From Isotricha intestinalis (Eukaryota; Ciliophora; Litostomatea; Vestibuliferida; Isotrichidae): a stretch of 39,529 nt of DNA. Location: assembly GCA_023807065.1 (NCBI GenBank), contig JAJJLU010003675.1, forward strand, positions 1 through 39,529, in the 5' to 3' direction. Position numbers and translations under genes: made by a program. Under the pieces are notes generated by a model that worked only from the letters and a program-made list of their open reading frames with translations, did not search any database and had not been told where the DNA came from. Shown here one piece after another: positions 1-9,138 of this stretch. Position 1 is the stretch's first letter, and each line of letters opens with the position of its first letter.

Positions 1-122
1 GATAAATCTAATTTTTTATTAAGATAAATATTATATTTGATAATTTTAAATTTTCTCTTCTCTGATATAAAAGAAAATATTTGATTTAAAGAATAAGGAG
101 ATTTAATTTTTGAAATTTCCAT
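1..122 (-). CDS. N-terminal start of a truncated unknown gene
   Basis: Reading the minus strand from the ATG at 122 gives an open frame of 40 codons that runs off the left edge. It starts MEISKIKSPYSLNQIFSFI and continues with a Lys/Ile/Tyr-rich amphipathic stretch. The ATG lies in the A-rich context typical of starts here. From memory, this helical opening resembles short N-terminal modules placed before leucine-rich or BspA-like repeats in gut protists, but that is recollection and the body of the protein lies outside the window. It is a tandem neighbour of the PG-repeat gene that ends at 245 on the same strand. Confidence 0.55.
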   Translation of the reverse strand, partial: MEISKIKSPYSLNQIFSFISEKRKFKIIKYNIYLNKKLDL

Positions 123-244
123 TTTATTAAAATGAATTAATTTATTTTAATTTAATTAATAAAATTATAAAAATTAATCTAATATCAAAAAAAAGTGAAT
201 AATTTAATATTCCTTAAAAAACTTAAATATTCAAAAATTATAAA

Positions 245-2224
245 TTATAAATATTTAATATTAAAAGATTGTTTAATCCATTTATTTTCAATATCATATT
301 GTCCAGGACCTAATTTAGAGCCAATAAAATTTTTTTTTAATTTTTTATCTAAAACACTTCGATAAGCAGAACTATGAAAAGCAGGTTCAATTTGAATTTG
401 ATTAACAAATTTTCTTTTAATATAACTTCCAGGACCAATTTTTTCTTTTTTTAAACTTTCATTTCTTTTTCCTTTATCACTAGAATTAAATCCCAAAGTA
501 TTATTATTATTATAATTAATCCTTTGAGAATAATTTTTTTCATTAAAATATTGAATACTTCCAAAATCATAATTATTATATTTTCCAACACCAGGATTAT
601 TATTAAAATTAATATATTCATATCTTTGTAAATTATTATTATTAATTGAAGTTTTAGGTCTTTCTTTATTTAATATATTATTTCCAGTTCTTAAATCAAC
701 AAATCTTCCATTAATATTTATAGTATTTAAATTTCCAGTATTTGAAAAAGGATTTATATAACTTCCAGGACCTGGATTTTCACTTCTTTTTCTTTCTTCT
801 ATTTCTGCTTCCCTAAATCTTATATCTCTTCTATAAAATCTTCCTTTACTTGATTTTTCATATGTTGTTGTTGATGATTGAGATGTTGATAATGATAAAT
901 TATTTAAAACCTTATTTGAAAATATATTTTTATTATTTTTTTTTGTATCAGAATCATTTAAATTATTATTATTTGATTTTGACTTTTTATCATAAGGAAA
1001 ACGAGATGATTGAGATAAAAAACCTATTTGAGATTTATTTGGTGGAGTTTTATTTTTTTTCTTTTTTTTTAATTTTTGATCATTTAAAGGATTATAAAAT
1101 GATTGTAAATCATCTGTTGTTTTTATAGTAATTTCAACAGGAGAATTTAATCCTTTTCCAAATCTATCACAAGAACTATAAAAATAATTTTTATTTATTC
1201 CTTTCTGAGAAGCTTTTTTAAAAAAATTAATATTATTAAAATAACTTCCAGGACCTGGATTATCATTTCCTTTTAAATAAGTTATTTCTTTATTAGGAAT
1301 AATATTATTTTTATTATTATTATAACTTTTATAAATTTCCCAATTTAAATGTCTAAAATTATTATTAATATTATTATTTTTATTTTCTTCATTTCTAAAA
1401 TTACCTTGAGTACAATTAATATGATTAATATTATAACTAGTTTTTGGTCTAATAATATTTTTATTTTGAAAATTTCTTAAAGTTTTATTTTTAGACCAAT
1501 TTGTTCCTTTTTTTTTCCAATATTCAGGAAAATCAATATCATAAGTACCAGGACCAATTTGATCTTCTCCTTCTATTCCAGAAAATATTTTAAATTTATT
1601 AGGATTATCTCTTTTAATTAATTTATTATTTTTTTCTTCATATCCAAAAGATATTTTTTGTGGAATAGAATCAATATTAAAAGGAGCTTTTTTAATATTA
1701 AAAAATTTATCATTATTATTTATTTGTAATTTATTTTTATTACTTTTAATTTTTTTCTTTATTTTTTTTTCTTCTTCTTCATATTTATTATTAAAAAAAG
1801 CTCCTGGACCTGGAATTTCATTTTCAAAAGTTTTAAATCTTTTTTCTTTAATTGAAAAACCATATTTTTCATAATTTTTTTTAATTCTTATTTGAGCTTG
1901 AAATTCTTTTTTTGTTTCTGGATCATAAGGAGATAAAATAATATTTGAAGTTTTAATTTCATCAATTTTATTTATAATTTCCATCTTTTTATTTTCTTTC
2001 CTTTTTATTTCTTCTTCTTTTGAAATATCTTTATAATAACTTCCTGGACCTGGATTATTATTTGCTTTAAATTTTAATTTTGATTCTGAAGAATTAAAAG
2101 GAATTTTATTTTCAGATATTTTATGAATATTTGTTATTGGAAGATATTCTCCTGGTCCTAACTCATTCTCTTCTGATTCTTTGTTAAAGTTAAAATTACG
2201 CTCAGATTCAATTACAAATGCCAT
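245..2224 (-). CDS. Sperm-tail PG-rich repeat (STPGR/SHIPPO-like) protein
   Basis: A 659-residue protein with nine spaced Pro-Gly-rich motifs of the form (N/I/L)-x-G-P-G-x-Y: LGPGEYLP, NPGPGSYY, IPGPGAFF, IGPGTYDI, NPGPGSYF, NPGPGSYI, NPGVGKYN, IGPGSYIK and LGPGQYDI. They run from about residue 22 to the C-terminus. This is the signature of the STPGR family (ODF3/SHIPPO1, CFAP proteins). Family members bind axonemal or cortical microtubules, often as microtubule inner proteins. Between motifs the chain is Asn/Lys-rich and probably disordered. The start at 2224 is an ATG just upstream of the first motif, and the stop is TAA. The assignment to microtubule binding comes from the family; the exact member cannot be decided. 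Confidence 0.85.
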   Translation of the reverse strand: MAFVIESERNFNFNKESEENELGPGEYLPITNIHKISENKIPFNSSESKLKFKANNNPGPGSYYKDISKEEEIKRKENKKMEIINKIDEIKTSNIILSPYDPETKKEFQAQIRIKKNYEKYGFSIKEKRFKTFENEIPGPGAFFNNKYEEEEKKIKKKIKSNKNKLQINNNDKFFNIKKAPFNIDSIPQKISFGYEEKNNKLIKRDNPNKFKIFSGIEGEDQIGPGTYDIDFPEYWKKKGTNWSKNKTLRNFQNKNIIRPKTSYNINHINCTQGNFRNEENKNNNINNNFRHLNWEIYKSYNNNKNNIIPNKEITYLKGNDNPGPGSYFNNINFFKKASQKGINKNYFYSSCDRFGKGLNSPVEITIKTTDDLQSFYNPLNDQKLKKKKKNKTPPNKSQIGFLSQSSRFPYDKKSKSNNNNLNDSDTKKNNKNIFSNKVLNNLSLSTSQSSTTTYEKSSKGRFYRRDIRFREAEIEERKRSENPGPGSYINPFSNTGNLNTININGRFVDLRTGNNILNKERPKTSINNNNLQRYEYINFNNNPGVGKYNNYDFGSIQYFNEKNYSQRINYNNNNTLGFNSSDKGKRNESLKKEKIGPGSYIKRKFVNQIQIEPAFHSSAYRSVLDKKLKKNFIGSKLGPGQYDIENKWIKQSFNIKYL

Positions 2225-2382
2225 TTTTTTTTTTTGACTTTTTTTTTATATTTTAATTATAATTATATGGTTATTAGTTAATTGTTTTAAAAAATCTTTT
2301 TTTTTCAATATTTAAAAAAGTATTATTATTAGAATAAAATATTTGATATTTTTTAAAAAATGAATTTGAATAAAAAAGAATA

Positions 2383-3690
2383 TTACTGTCCTTTACATTC
2401 ATTTTTATTTTTTTTATCATTAACATCATCATCGAAATCAATGTCATCTTTAAAATCACTTGAATGATATGTAATACCAATTCTAATATTTAAATAATAT
2501 TCTAATTGATTAATAAATAAATCATCAACAAAGAAAATAACTTCATCTTCAGTGAAATTATTACATTCAATATTTTTAAAAAGAGAAAAGAAAGAATCAA
2601 TATCTTCATTGATATTTTTAGTAAATGTTTTTTTTCCTTTTTTAATTCTTTTTTCCTTTTTTTGAATTGTTGGATTTTTTTCTTCTGAATACCATTTTAT
2701 TTCTGAAACTTCTATTTTTTTTGGTTTATGTTCTTCATTTTCAGGAAAAAAATATTTTTTATATAATATTTCATTAGAAAAAAATTCATTTTTGTCAAAT
2801 TGAAAATATATTATAAAATCATTTATTGAATTATTTATTTTTTCCATCCAAATTTTATTTAAATATTTAATTATTTTTTTGTCTTTTTCTGTTATTGTAA
2901 AATATTTAGAATTTATTATTACTTTCATCCAATAATCATTTATTTTTTCTGAAGATAAATTTTCTGAATAATTTTCTTCTTTAAAATATTTTTTTGATTC
3001 TTCTTTAGTTATTTTCCTTTTTGATTCTCCATTTATTATTTGTTGAATTTCTGAATATATATTTAAATATTTTAAATCATTTAAATTTTTTATATTGTCA
3101 TATTCTTTTGCATAGTTTGTCTCTATTTTTGTTTTTTCATTGTTTAGATTATTTATTGTTAAAAGCTTTGATTTTAAAGATTCTGATTCTTTTATTTCTT
3201 TTATTGCCTTCATTATTTCTTTATCATTTTCTTCTAATTTTTCATCTTCTTTTTCTTCTAATTTTTCTTCTTTTTTTTCATCAACTTTTTCTTCTAATTT
3301 TTTATCTTCTTTTTCTTTTTTTTTTTCTTCTTCTTTTTCTTCTTTTCTTTCATCAATTCTTTCTTCTAATTTTTCTTCTTTTTTCTCTTCAACTTTTTCT
3401 TCTTTTTTTTCATCAGCTTTTTCTTCTACTTTTTCTTCTTTTTTTTCATCAACTTTTTCTTCTTTATTTTCATCAATTTTTTCTTCTAATTGTTTATCTT
3501 CTTTTTCTTCTTTTTTTTCTTCTAATTTTTCTTCAACTTTTTCTTCTACTTTTTCTTCTTTTCTTTCATCAATTTTTTCATCTAATTTTTCTTCTTTTTT
3601 TTCATCAACTTTTTCTTCTTTATTTTCTTCTGATTTTTTTTCATCATTATTAAGACTTTCAATTTGTGTATTCTGTTCTTCTGAACTCAT
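2383..3690 (-). CDS. NAP-family histone chaperone with N-terminal Glu/Lys repeat
   Basis: A 435-residue protein starting MSSEEQNTQ. The frame stays open to an ATG at 3717, but the ATG at 3690 is preferred because the extra nine residues (MIIYLFRRK) look like leader. Residues about 15-165 are almost pure EEKV/DEKK/EEKL tetrads, followed by a NAP/SET domain. Domain marks are YWMKVIINSKYF (in other NAPs FWLKV), a helix-strand segment around FIIYFQFDKNEFFSNEIL, then IKWYSEEKNPT, a basic KKxKRIKKGKKTFTK segment, and DSFFSLF. A short Asp-rich tail (DDIDFDDD) ends the protein. NAP1-like proteins bind H2A-H2B and shuttle or deposit histones. Here most of the acidic and charged sequence sits at the N-terminus, which is atypical. 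It is divergent with the CHMP6-like gene across 74 bp. Confidence 0.8.
   Translation of the reverse strand: MSSEEQNTQIESLNNDEKKSEENKEEKVDEKKEEKLDEKIDERKEEKVEEKVEEKLEEKKEEKEDKQLEEKIDENKEEKVDEKKEEKVEEKADEKKEEKVEEKKEEKLEERIDERKEEKEEEKKKEKEDKKLEEKVDEKKEEKLEEKEDEKLEENDKEIMKAIKEIKESESLKSKLLTINNLNNEKTKIETNYAKEYDNIKNLNDLKYLNIYSEIQQIINGESKRKITKEESKKYFKEENYSENLSSEKINDYWMKVIINSKYFTITEKDKKIIKYLNKIWMEKINNSINDFIIYFQFDKNEFFSNEILYKKYFFPENEEHKPKKIEVSEIKWYSEEKNPTIQKKEKRIKKGKKTFTKNINEDIDSFFSLFKNIECNNFTEDEVIFFVDDLFINQLEYYLNIRIGITYHSSDFKDDIDFDDDVNDKKNKNECKGQ
3240..3650 (-). repeat. 12-nt-period Glu/Lys coding repeat
   Basis: The plus strand shows a long run of ttttcttc(t/a)-type units. On the minus strand it encodes about 135 residues of E-E-K-x / D-E-K-K tetrads in the NAP-like gene. 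Units are imperfect, with Val, Leu, Ile, Ala or Lys at the fourth position, so it is an ageing tandem array rather than a fresh expansion. Apparent plus-strand frames across it (Phe/Leu/Ser-rich) are shadows of the repeat. Confidence 0.85.
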
Positions 3691-3764
3691 TTTTCTTCGA
3701 AAAAGATAAATAATCAAAAAACAATTAAATAAATATTCTCAAAAAAAATAAAAAATAAAAACGA

Positions 3765-4463
3765 ATGGAAAATTTCATTTTAGGAATTAAAAATTTTTTT
3801 AATTTTAATTCTTCACAAAAAGAAAATAAAAAAATTTTAAATTTAACACCTTTAGAAAATTCAATAATAGAATGTAAAAAGACAAGAGACAAAATAAAAC
3901 AATATATAAAAACTTTAGAAAAAGAAATTTTAAAAGTAAAAGCAAAATCGATAAAATATTTAAAAAAAAATAATAAAGAAAGAGCAAAATTTGAATTAAA
4001 AAGAAAAAAAATGTATGAAATGCAAATTTCAAACAGTGAAAAACAATTAGAAATAATTATAGAAAAAATAATAGAAATAGAAAAAACTCAAATTGAATCA
4101 GAAGTATTAAAAACTTTAAATCAATCTAATAAAATTTTAATTAAATTAAATGAAGAAGTCTCAATTGATAAATGGGAATTAATTAATGATGAATTAGGAC
4201 AAATTAAAATGGAACAAGATGAAGTTAAAAATTTTTTTAATAATAATCATTTAAATTATAATGATGATTCTTATTTTGATTTAGAAATTGAAAATATTTT
4301 AAAAGAAGAAAGTGAAAATAATAATAAAGAAATTAATGAAAATAATATTCAAAATTATTCAGATAATAATAATAAAATTTTTCCTGAAGTTTATAAAGGA
4401 AATTTATTTAATGATTCAAATCAAATAAATGAAATTAAAAGTAAAAAATTAATTATTGAATAA
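3765..4463 (+). CDS. CHMP6/Vps20-like ESCRT-III subunit
   Basis: A 232-residue protein with a Snf7 domain over residues about 28-165: a basic alpha1 (IECKKTRDKIKQYIKTLEKE), an alpha2 containing the CHMP6-like NNKERAKFELKRKKMYE, then SNSEKQLEIIIEKIIEIEKTQIESEVLKTL. Human CHMP6 carries the parallel GRKERAKLLLKKKRYQE and SIEFTQIEMKVMEGL. The tail is acidic and Asn-rich (DDSYFDLEIENILKEE), matching the regulatory acidic C-terminus. The family nucleates Snf7 polymers in multivesicular body sorting, cytokinesis and membrane repair. Unlike animal CHMP6 (MGN...), it starts MENF, so the N-myristoyl glycine is absent. The stop is TAA. Confidence 0.8.
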   Translation: MENFILGIKNFFNFNSSQKENKKILNLTPLENSIIECKKTRDKIKQYIKTLEKEILKVKAKSIKYLKKNNKERAKFELKRKKMYEMQISNSEKQLEIIIEKIIEIEKTQIESEVLKTLNQSNKILIKLNEEVSIDKWELINDELGQIKMEQDEVKNFFNNNHLNYNDDSYFDLEIENILKEESENNNKEINENNIQNYSDNNNKIFPEVYKGNLFNDSNQINEIKSKKLIIE

Positions 4464-4605
4464 AATAAAAAAATTTTCATATGATTGTATTTATTTTTCT
4501 AACATCAAAATATTTTATTTTTTGTATTTTAAATTAATACTTTTTTAATAAGAAATTTTATTTATTTTTTTTATTAAAAACAATCATTATTAAATTAAAT
4601 AAATT

Positions 4606-7212
4606 ATGAAATCTGAAAATTCAAAATATGAAAATTTTATTCAATTATCAAATTCAACAAAAAATTTAGAAGAAGAAATAGAAAAAATGTATAATAATGA
4701 ATATGATGATTTATTTGAAGATATTATAAGAAAAAAAGAAGGAGATTTTATGAGATCAATTGTATATAATGTTAGAATATCAATTATAGATAAATATACT
4801 GAAGAATCTTTTGAAAATGAAAATTTAAAAAAAATAATGAAAGACATAGAAAGAAATTTATATTTAGATAAATATTTAGTTGATTCAGAAAAATTAAAAA
4901 AAACTCTAATTTCAAAAGGAAGATTTATTGAAAATGGAGAAAATTTTTCTTTTTTAAAACATTGTAAATATCAAGAAGACAATCCAATACATTTTTGTAA
5001 TAAAAAAAATAATTTTATAATAGTATATAATAATAATAATTTAAATATTAATAATAATAAATTAATAAATAAATCATCAAATACAAATTTAAATACTTCA
5101 GAAAATAATAAATCATCAAATTCAAGTTTAAATATATCAGATAATAATAATAATAATAAATTAAGTAATAAACTATCAAATTCAAGTTTAAATATATCAG
5201 ATAATAGTAATAATAATAAATTAAGTAATAGACTATCAAATGTAAGTTTAACATTTTTAGATAATAATAATAAATTCTCCTCATCAAGTTTAAAAATTCA
5301 AAATAAAGAAGAAATATATGGAATAATATGTACAAATTGCTTAAGATGTTATAAATTAAATTATATAAAATTATATTGTGACTTTTGTCAAATTTTATAT
5401 TATACAAGAATAATAACAAATGAAGAAAATGATAATAGTAATATTCAACCAGCAACATGGGAAAAATATCATTGTAGATTAATAATAAATCAACAAATGG
5501 GATGTATAAATTGTAAAGGAAAATTATTTTTAGATGTTAAAAATAATTTATTAATATGTAAAGAATGTAATTTCTCAAGTAATCCTTATGATATTATTTG
5601 GACTTGTATGAAATGTAAACAAGATTTTCATTCAAATGCTAAAATATATAATCCTTATATTTATAAACCTTTATCTTTAGCAATTAAAAATTCTTTAATT
5701 AATAAAATTCTAGCTTTACCTAGTTTTATTCCTTGTAATCATAATATAAAAGAATTTTATCATAAAAAAGAATGTAATGGTATTGCTTATATATCTAATT
5801 ATAACGGAAGAAAAATGGTTCTTTGTTCTAAATGTAAATCTATGATAAAATATGAAAAATTTATTTTTGAATGTCCTATTTGTAATTTAAGATTTAGAGA
5901 TGAAAATAATGATAATTTTGAAGAAGAAGATCATATTGATAAAGTGAATGAAGAAAAAAAAATTATTGATGATATTTATAATAAAATTATTGAAAAGGAA
6001 ATTAAAGATAATATTTCTATGATTGATGAAAATAAAAATTTAGGAAGTAATGCTAATACTAATAATACTGATAATATTAAAGATCTTAATGAAAGTAATT
6101 TAAATTCTAATTTAAAAAAAAAAAGTAAAACTTTTAAATTTTCTGCTCTTCCAAAAGAAGAAATTGATTTTTTTAAGAAAAAATCAAATACTATTAATAT
6201 TGATAAAAATATTAATAAAAAAAATGATTCATTTATTATAGATGAAAATCAAAATACTTTTAAAACAGATTTTGATTTAAAAGAAAATAAAAATAATAAA
6301 ATGAAAATAAAAGAAAATAAAATAAAAGAAAATATAAAAGAAAAAAATAGTCTTCTTCCAAGTTTTGAACCAAAAAATTATGAAATAATATCTCAAATAG
6401 GTGAAAGTAAAAAAAGTAAAATATATTGTGTAAGAAATGTAGAAAACAATAAATTTTTAGCATTAAAGAAAATAAATTATAAAACAAAAGAAGAATTGAA
6501 TAAAATAATATCAGAATATTCATTTCAATATTCTTTAAAAAATAATCCATATATAATTCAAATAGAAGGAATTTATACAAATGAAAATGAAATAGAAATT
6601 TTAGAAGAATTAGGATTAAATAATTGGCAAAGTGAAATAAATTCAATGAAAAAAATGAAAAAATTATATAATGAAATAGATTTAGTGAATATAATATATC
6701 AAATAAGTGTTGCTTTAGAAATATTACAAAAAAAAAATATTGCTCATTTTTCTATTAATCCAAATAATATTATTGTTTTTAAAGACTCTATTTATAAAAT
6801 TTCTGATTTTGAACATTTATTTTATATTTCTAATTCTCAAATACTTCAAAATAATAATAAATTTATAAGTCCTAATTTGTATAATATATATTATAATAAA
6901 ATTAATAATACTAATTTTAATGTTGTTAAAAATGATGTTTATTCTCTTGGTTTATGTATTTTATTTACTTTTATTAAAGGAAATGAATTAGATTTATTTA
7001 GAGATTTTGTTAATATTAATGATAATCATGATAATTATAATTTAATTCATAATTATATTAAAGAAGCTTGTAAAGAAGAAAACGATAAAAATTTTTACTC
7101 TGATAAATTTAAAAAATTATTATGTAATATGCTTAAAATTAATGAAAATGAAAGATTTGATTTTACTCAAGTTATTGATTTTATTTGTAAAAAATATGAA
7201 TTTGAAGATTAA
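4606..7212 (+). CDS. Multi-zinc-ribbon protein with C-terminal pseudokinase domain
   Basis: An 868-residue protein of unusual architecture. Residues 1-130 are helical. About 135-235 is an Asn/Ser-rich linker with a 20-residue tandem repeat. Residues 242-426 hold a Cys/His cluster of repeated CxxC knuckles (CTNC, CDFC, CINC, CKEC, CMKC, CSKC, CPIC) plus a CNH...H...C group, consistent with three or four zinc ribbons. After another low-complexity linker, residues about 592-865 form a protein-kinase-like fold. It opens YEIISQIGESKKSKIYCV (degenerate glycine loop) and keeps the VAIK-type lysine K621. The catalytic loop reads HFSINPNN at 714-721, so the HRD aspartate is Ser716 and the loop lysine is Asn718. 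The DFG motif is DFE at 734-736. Loss of the HRD Asp argues for a pseudokinase. No named family is recognised. Confidence 0.75.
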   Translation: MKSENSKYENFIQLSNSTKNLEEEIEKMYNNEYDDLFEDIIRKKEGDFMRSIVYNVRISIIDKYTEESFENENLKKIMKDIERNLYLDKYLVDSEKLKKTLISKGRFIENGENFSFLKHCKYQEDNPIHFCNKKNNFIIVYNNNNLNINNNKLINKSSNTNLNTSENNKSSNSSLNISDNNNNNKLSNKLSNSSLNISDNSNNNKLSNRLSNVSLTFLDNNNKFSSSSLKIQNKEEIYGIICTNCLRCYKLNYIKLYCDFCQILYYTRIITNEENDNSNIQPATWEKYHCRLIINQQMGCINCKGKLFLDVKNNLLICKECNFSSNPYDIIWTCMKCKQDFHSNAKIYNPYIYKPLSLAIKNSLINKILALPSFIPCNHNIKEFYHKKECNGIAYISNYNGRKMVLCSKCKSMIKYEKFIFECPICNLRFRDENNDNFEEEDHIDKVNEEKKIIDDIYNKIIEKEIKDNISMIDENKNLGSNANTNNTDNIKDLNESNLNSNLKKKSKTFKFSALPKEEIDFFKKKSNTINIDKNINKKNDSFIIDENQNTFKTDFDLKENKNNKMKIKENKIKENIKEKNSLLPSFEPKNYEIISQIGESKKSKIYCVRNVENNKFLALKKINYKTKEELNKIISEYSFQYSLKNNPYIIQIEGIYTNENEIEILEELGLNNWQSEINSMKKMKKLYNEIDLVNIIYQISVALEILQKKNIAHFSINPNNIIVFKDSIYKISDFEHLFYISNSQILQNNNKFISPNLYNIYYNKINNTNFNVVKNDVYSLGLCILFTFIKGNELDLFRDFVNINDNHDNYNLIHNYIKEACKEENDKNFYSDKFKKLLCNMLKINENERFDFTQVIDFICKKYEFED
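5115..5276 (+). repeat. 60-bp coding tandem repeat
   Basis: Three in-register copies of a 60-bp unit, the first two nearly identical and the third diverged. They encode 20-residue repeats such as LSNSSLNISDNNNNN in the linker of the zinc-ribbon pseudokinase. A more decayed copy (SNTNLNTSENNKS) lies just upstream from about 5073. The exact 60-bp period and single-base differences point to recent slippage or unequal exchange. Confidence 0.85.
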
Positions 7213-7681
7213 AAAATTATTATTATAGTGAATTATAGTAATAAATAATTTAAAAGTTTTATCCTTTTAGTTCTTATATATTTTTTTTTCATATTTTTTT
7301 CTTTATATTGAATTTCTTTAATTAAATTTTTTTTTAATATTTATAAAAACATTTAAAGCTTTCTTCTTTTTTTTCGAAATCCAATAGTAATTAATTATTA
7401 TCTCTAATTTAATTTTATTATTTAATTTTCAGATTCATAAACAAGAATCAAATTTGAGAAATTCAATGAAAGTGATTTTTTGTTTTATTATTAATATTTA
7501 TTTTATTATTATAATGAATTAAAAATCAAACATTTATTATCATATTTTTTAAAATTCTCTAATATTAATATTAAATAATAAAACATAATATTTACAATTG
7601 TTATTCAAAATTTTTTAATAATAATTAAATAAGACAAATAAAAAATAATTCAAATTAAATTTATAAATAAAAAATAAAAAT
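7213..7681. other. Intergenic spacer, no gene seen
   Basis: About 470 bp of extremely AT-rich sequence between two plus-strand genes. All frames are densely interrupted by TAA. No RNA gene, repeat or conserved motif was recognised. It presumably carries the 3' end of the pseudokinase transcript and the promoter of the next gene. Confidence 0.6.
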
Positions 7682-8728
7682 ATGTTTAAGACAAATAATA
7701 TAAATTCATTATTATTTCCAGAAAGCAAAAATTCAAAGAATTTAAAAGTAAAAAAATCAAAAGAAAAATTACTTAAAAGCAAAGAAAAAAATTATCCAAA
7801 TTTCAGAAATAAAATAAACTTAAGAATAAATACAATAACTCAATCATCTCAAAATAAAAAACCTCTTTTACAAAAATATTACAAATCCAAAAATAAAAAA
7901 TACAGTGATTCCAAAAAAAAAAATAATATACAAAAAACTCATCATTCAAAATGTTTAACAGCATCTAATTCAATTTTATGTAATGAAATACATAATAATC
8001 ATAATAATAATAATTCACTAAAAAAAATAAATTCGACAAAAAAAATAAAAGATAATAAAGATGAAATAATAAATTCATATGAAAAAGGAGTTTTATTAAT
8101 TTTTGACGATTTAAAAAATATATTAGATCAAAATATTTATAATGAAATAAAGAATAAATTTATAAATGAATTTAATTCAAATTTATATAATAAAAAAAAA
8201 ACAAATAATAATCAATCAGAATCAACTATTTATTCTTCAAATTCATTAAAAAAAATAATTGATAATTGTATTCAATTAAAAATATTAAAAAATAATGTGA
8301 ATGAAAAAAAAAAAATAAAAAATTATCAAAATTATTCTTTATTAAAACAATCACATAAATCTTTATATACATTATCAAGATATAATAATAAAATATTAAC
8401 TCAAAGTCCTAATAAAATAAATGAAAATGATTTAACTTTTGTTAATCAATATTTTTCTGAAAAAAATAATCCAATTAATTCAAAATCAAATAGAAGTATA
8501 AATATTAATAATAAAACTTCAAATAGAAAAAATTTAAGTAATATTAATTTAAATCATAAAACTATTAAAAATTTTATTATTAATGAAATTAAGAAAAATG
8601 AAAATAATTCCAGTTATGATTTATTATCTAAAATTAAAGATAGTTTAGAAGATGATTTAAAAGGAATGTTTAATTTCTCTTATGAATATTTTCTTAATCA
8701 AGAAAGTGAAAGATTCGAAAAAAAATAA
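7682..8728 (+). CDS. Hypothetical Asn/Lys/Ser-rich protein
   Basis: A 348-residue basic protein with no recognised domain. The first 120 residues are Lys/Ser/Asn-rich and probably disordered. Two more ordered amphipathic helical segments stand out: residues about 130-165 (KGVLLIFDDLKNILDQ) and the last 40 residues (LLSKIKDSLEDDLKGMF...). The start at 7682 is the first ATG of the frame; the stop is TAA. The frame is real rather than chance because TAA is so common in this background that a run of 348 open codons is very unlikely. Like its neighbours, it shifts from A-ending codons at the 5' side to T-ending codons at the 3' side. Function unknown. Confidence 0.6.
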   Translation: MFKTNNINSLLFPESKNSKNLKVKKSKEKLLKSKEKNYPNFRNKINLRINTITQSSQNKKPLLQKYYKSKNKKYSDSKKKNNIQKTHHSKCLTASNSILCNEIHNNHNNNNSLKKINSTKKIKDNKDEIINSYEKGVLLIFDDLKNILDQNIYNEIKNKFINEFNSNLYNKKKTNNNQSESTIYSSNSLKKIIDNCIQLKILKNNVNEKKKIKNYQNYSLLKQSHKSLYTLSRYNNKILTQSPNKINENDLTFVNQYFSEKNNPINSKSNRSININNKTSNRKNLSNINLNHKTIKNFIINEIKKNENNSSYDLLSKIKDSLEDDLKGMFNFSYEYFLNQESERFEKK

Positions 8729-9138
8729 GTTAAAATGTTTTTAACATTTTAATTAAATAAAATTTATTTTTGAATTAGAAATTAAAAGATTTATTTGATT
8801 TAAATATTATAAAAAATACAAAAAGTTCTTTATTCACATAATAAAAACATAATAATAATAAATTAATTAATAAAAAATAATATATTAAAAGACAATTAAA
8901 TATAAATTTTTGTTCTTAATTAATGAAATAACTAATAAAAAAAATCTAAATAATCAATTAAAATTAAATAATTTAATTAGATAAAATATTAAAAATAGTG
9001 AATCATAAAAAAATATCTTTAAAAAAACAGAAAAATTTTAAAAACCTAAAAATTAAAAAAATTAAAAATGAATAAAGCCAAAATAAAATATCTTTTTTGT
9101 ATAAAAAAAATTAATAATAAAAAATATATAAAATAAAA
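8729..9138. other. Intergenic spacer, no gene seen
   Basis: About 410 bp of AT-rich DNA, A-rich on the plus strand towards the next start codon. No open frame, RNA gene or repeat of note was seen. The A-rich approach to the ATG is shared by most plus-strand genes here and probably reflects promoter and 5'UTR composition. Confidence 0.6.

Noticed and set aside
3021..3709. Long plus-strand frames rich in Leu/Phe or Ser/Phe
   Set aside because: They are the reverse complement of the Glu/Lys repeat of the NAP-family gene; the composition follows directly from the repeat and the minus-strand frame carries a recognisable NAP domain.
3691..3717. Upstream ATG at 3717 as the start of the NAP-family gene
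   Set aside because: It adds only MIIYLFRRK, unlike any NAP N-terminus, while MSSEEQ at 3690 begins the acidic region directly.
7682..8728. Assigning the low-complexity protein to a cytoskeletal family
   Set aside because: Only composition supports it; no motif is recognisable.
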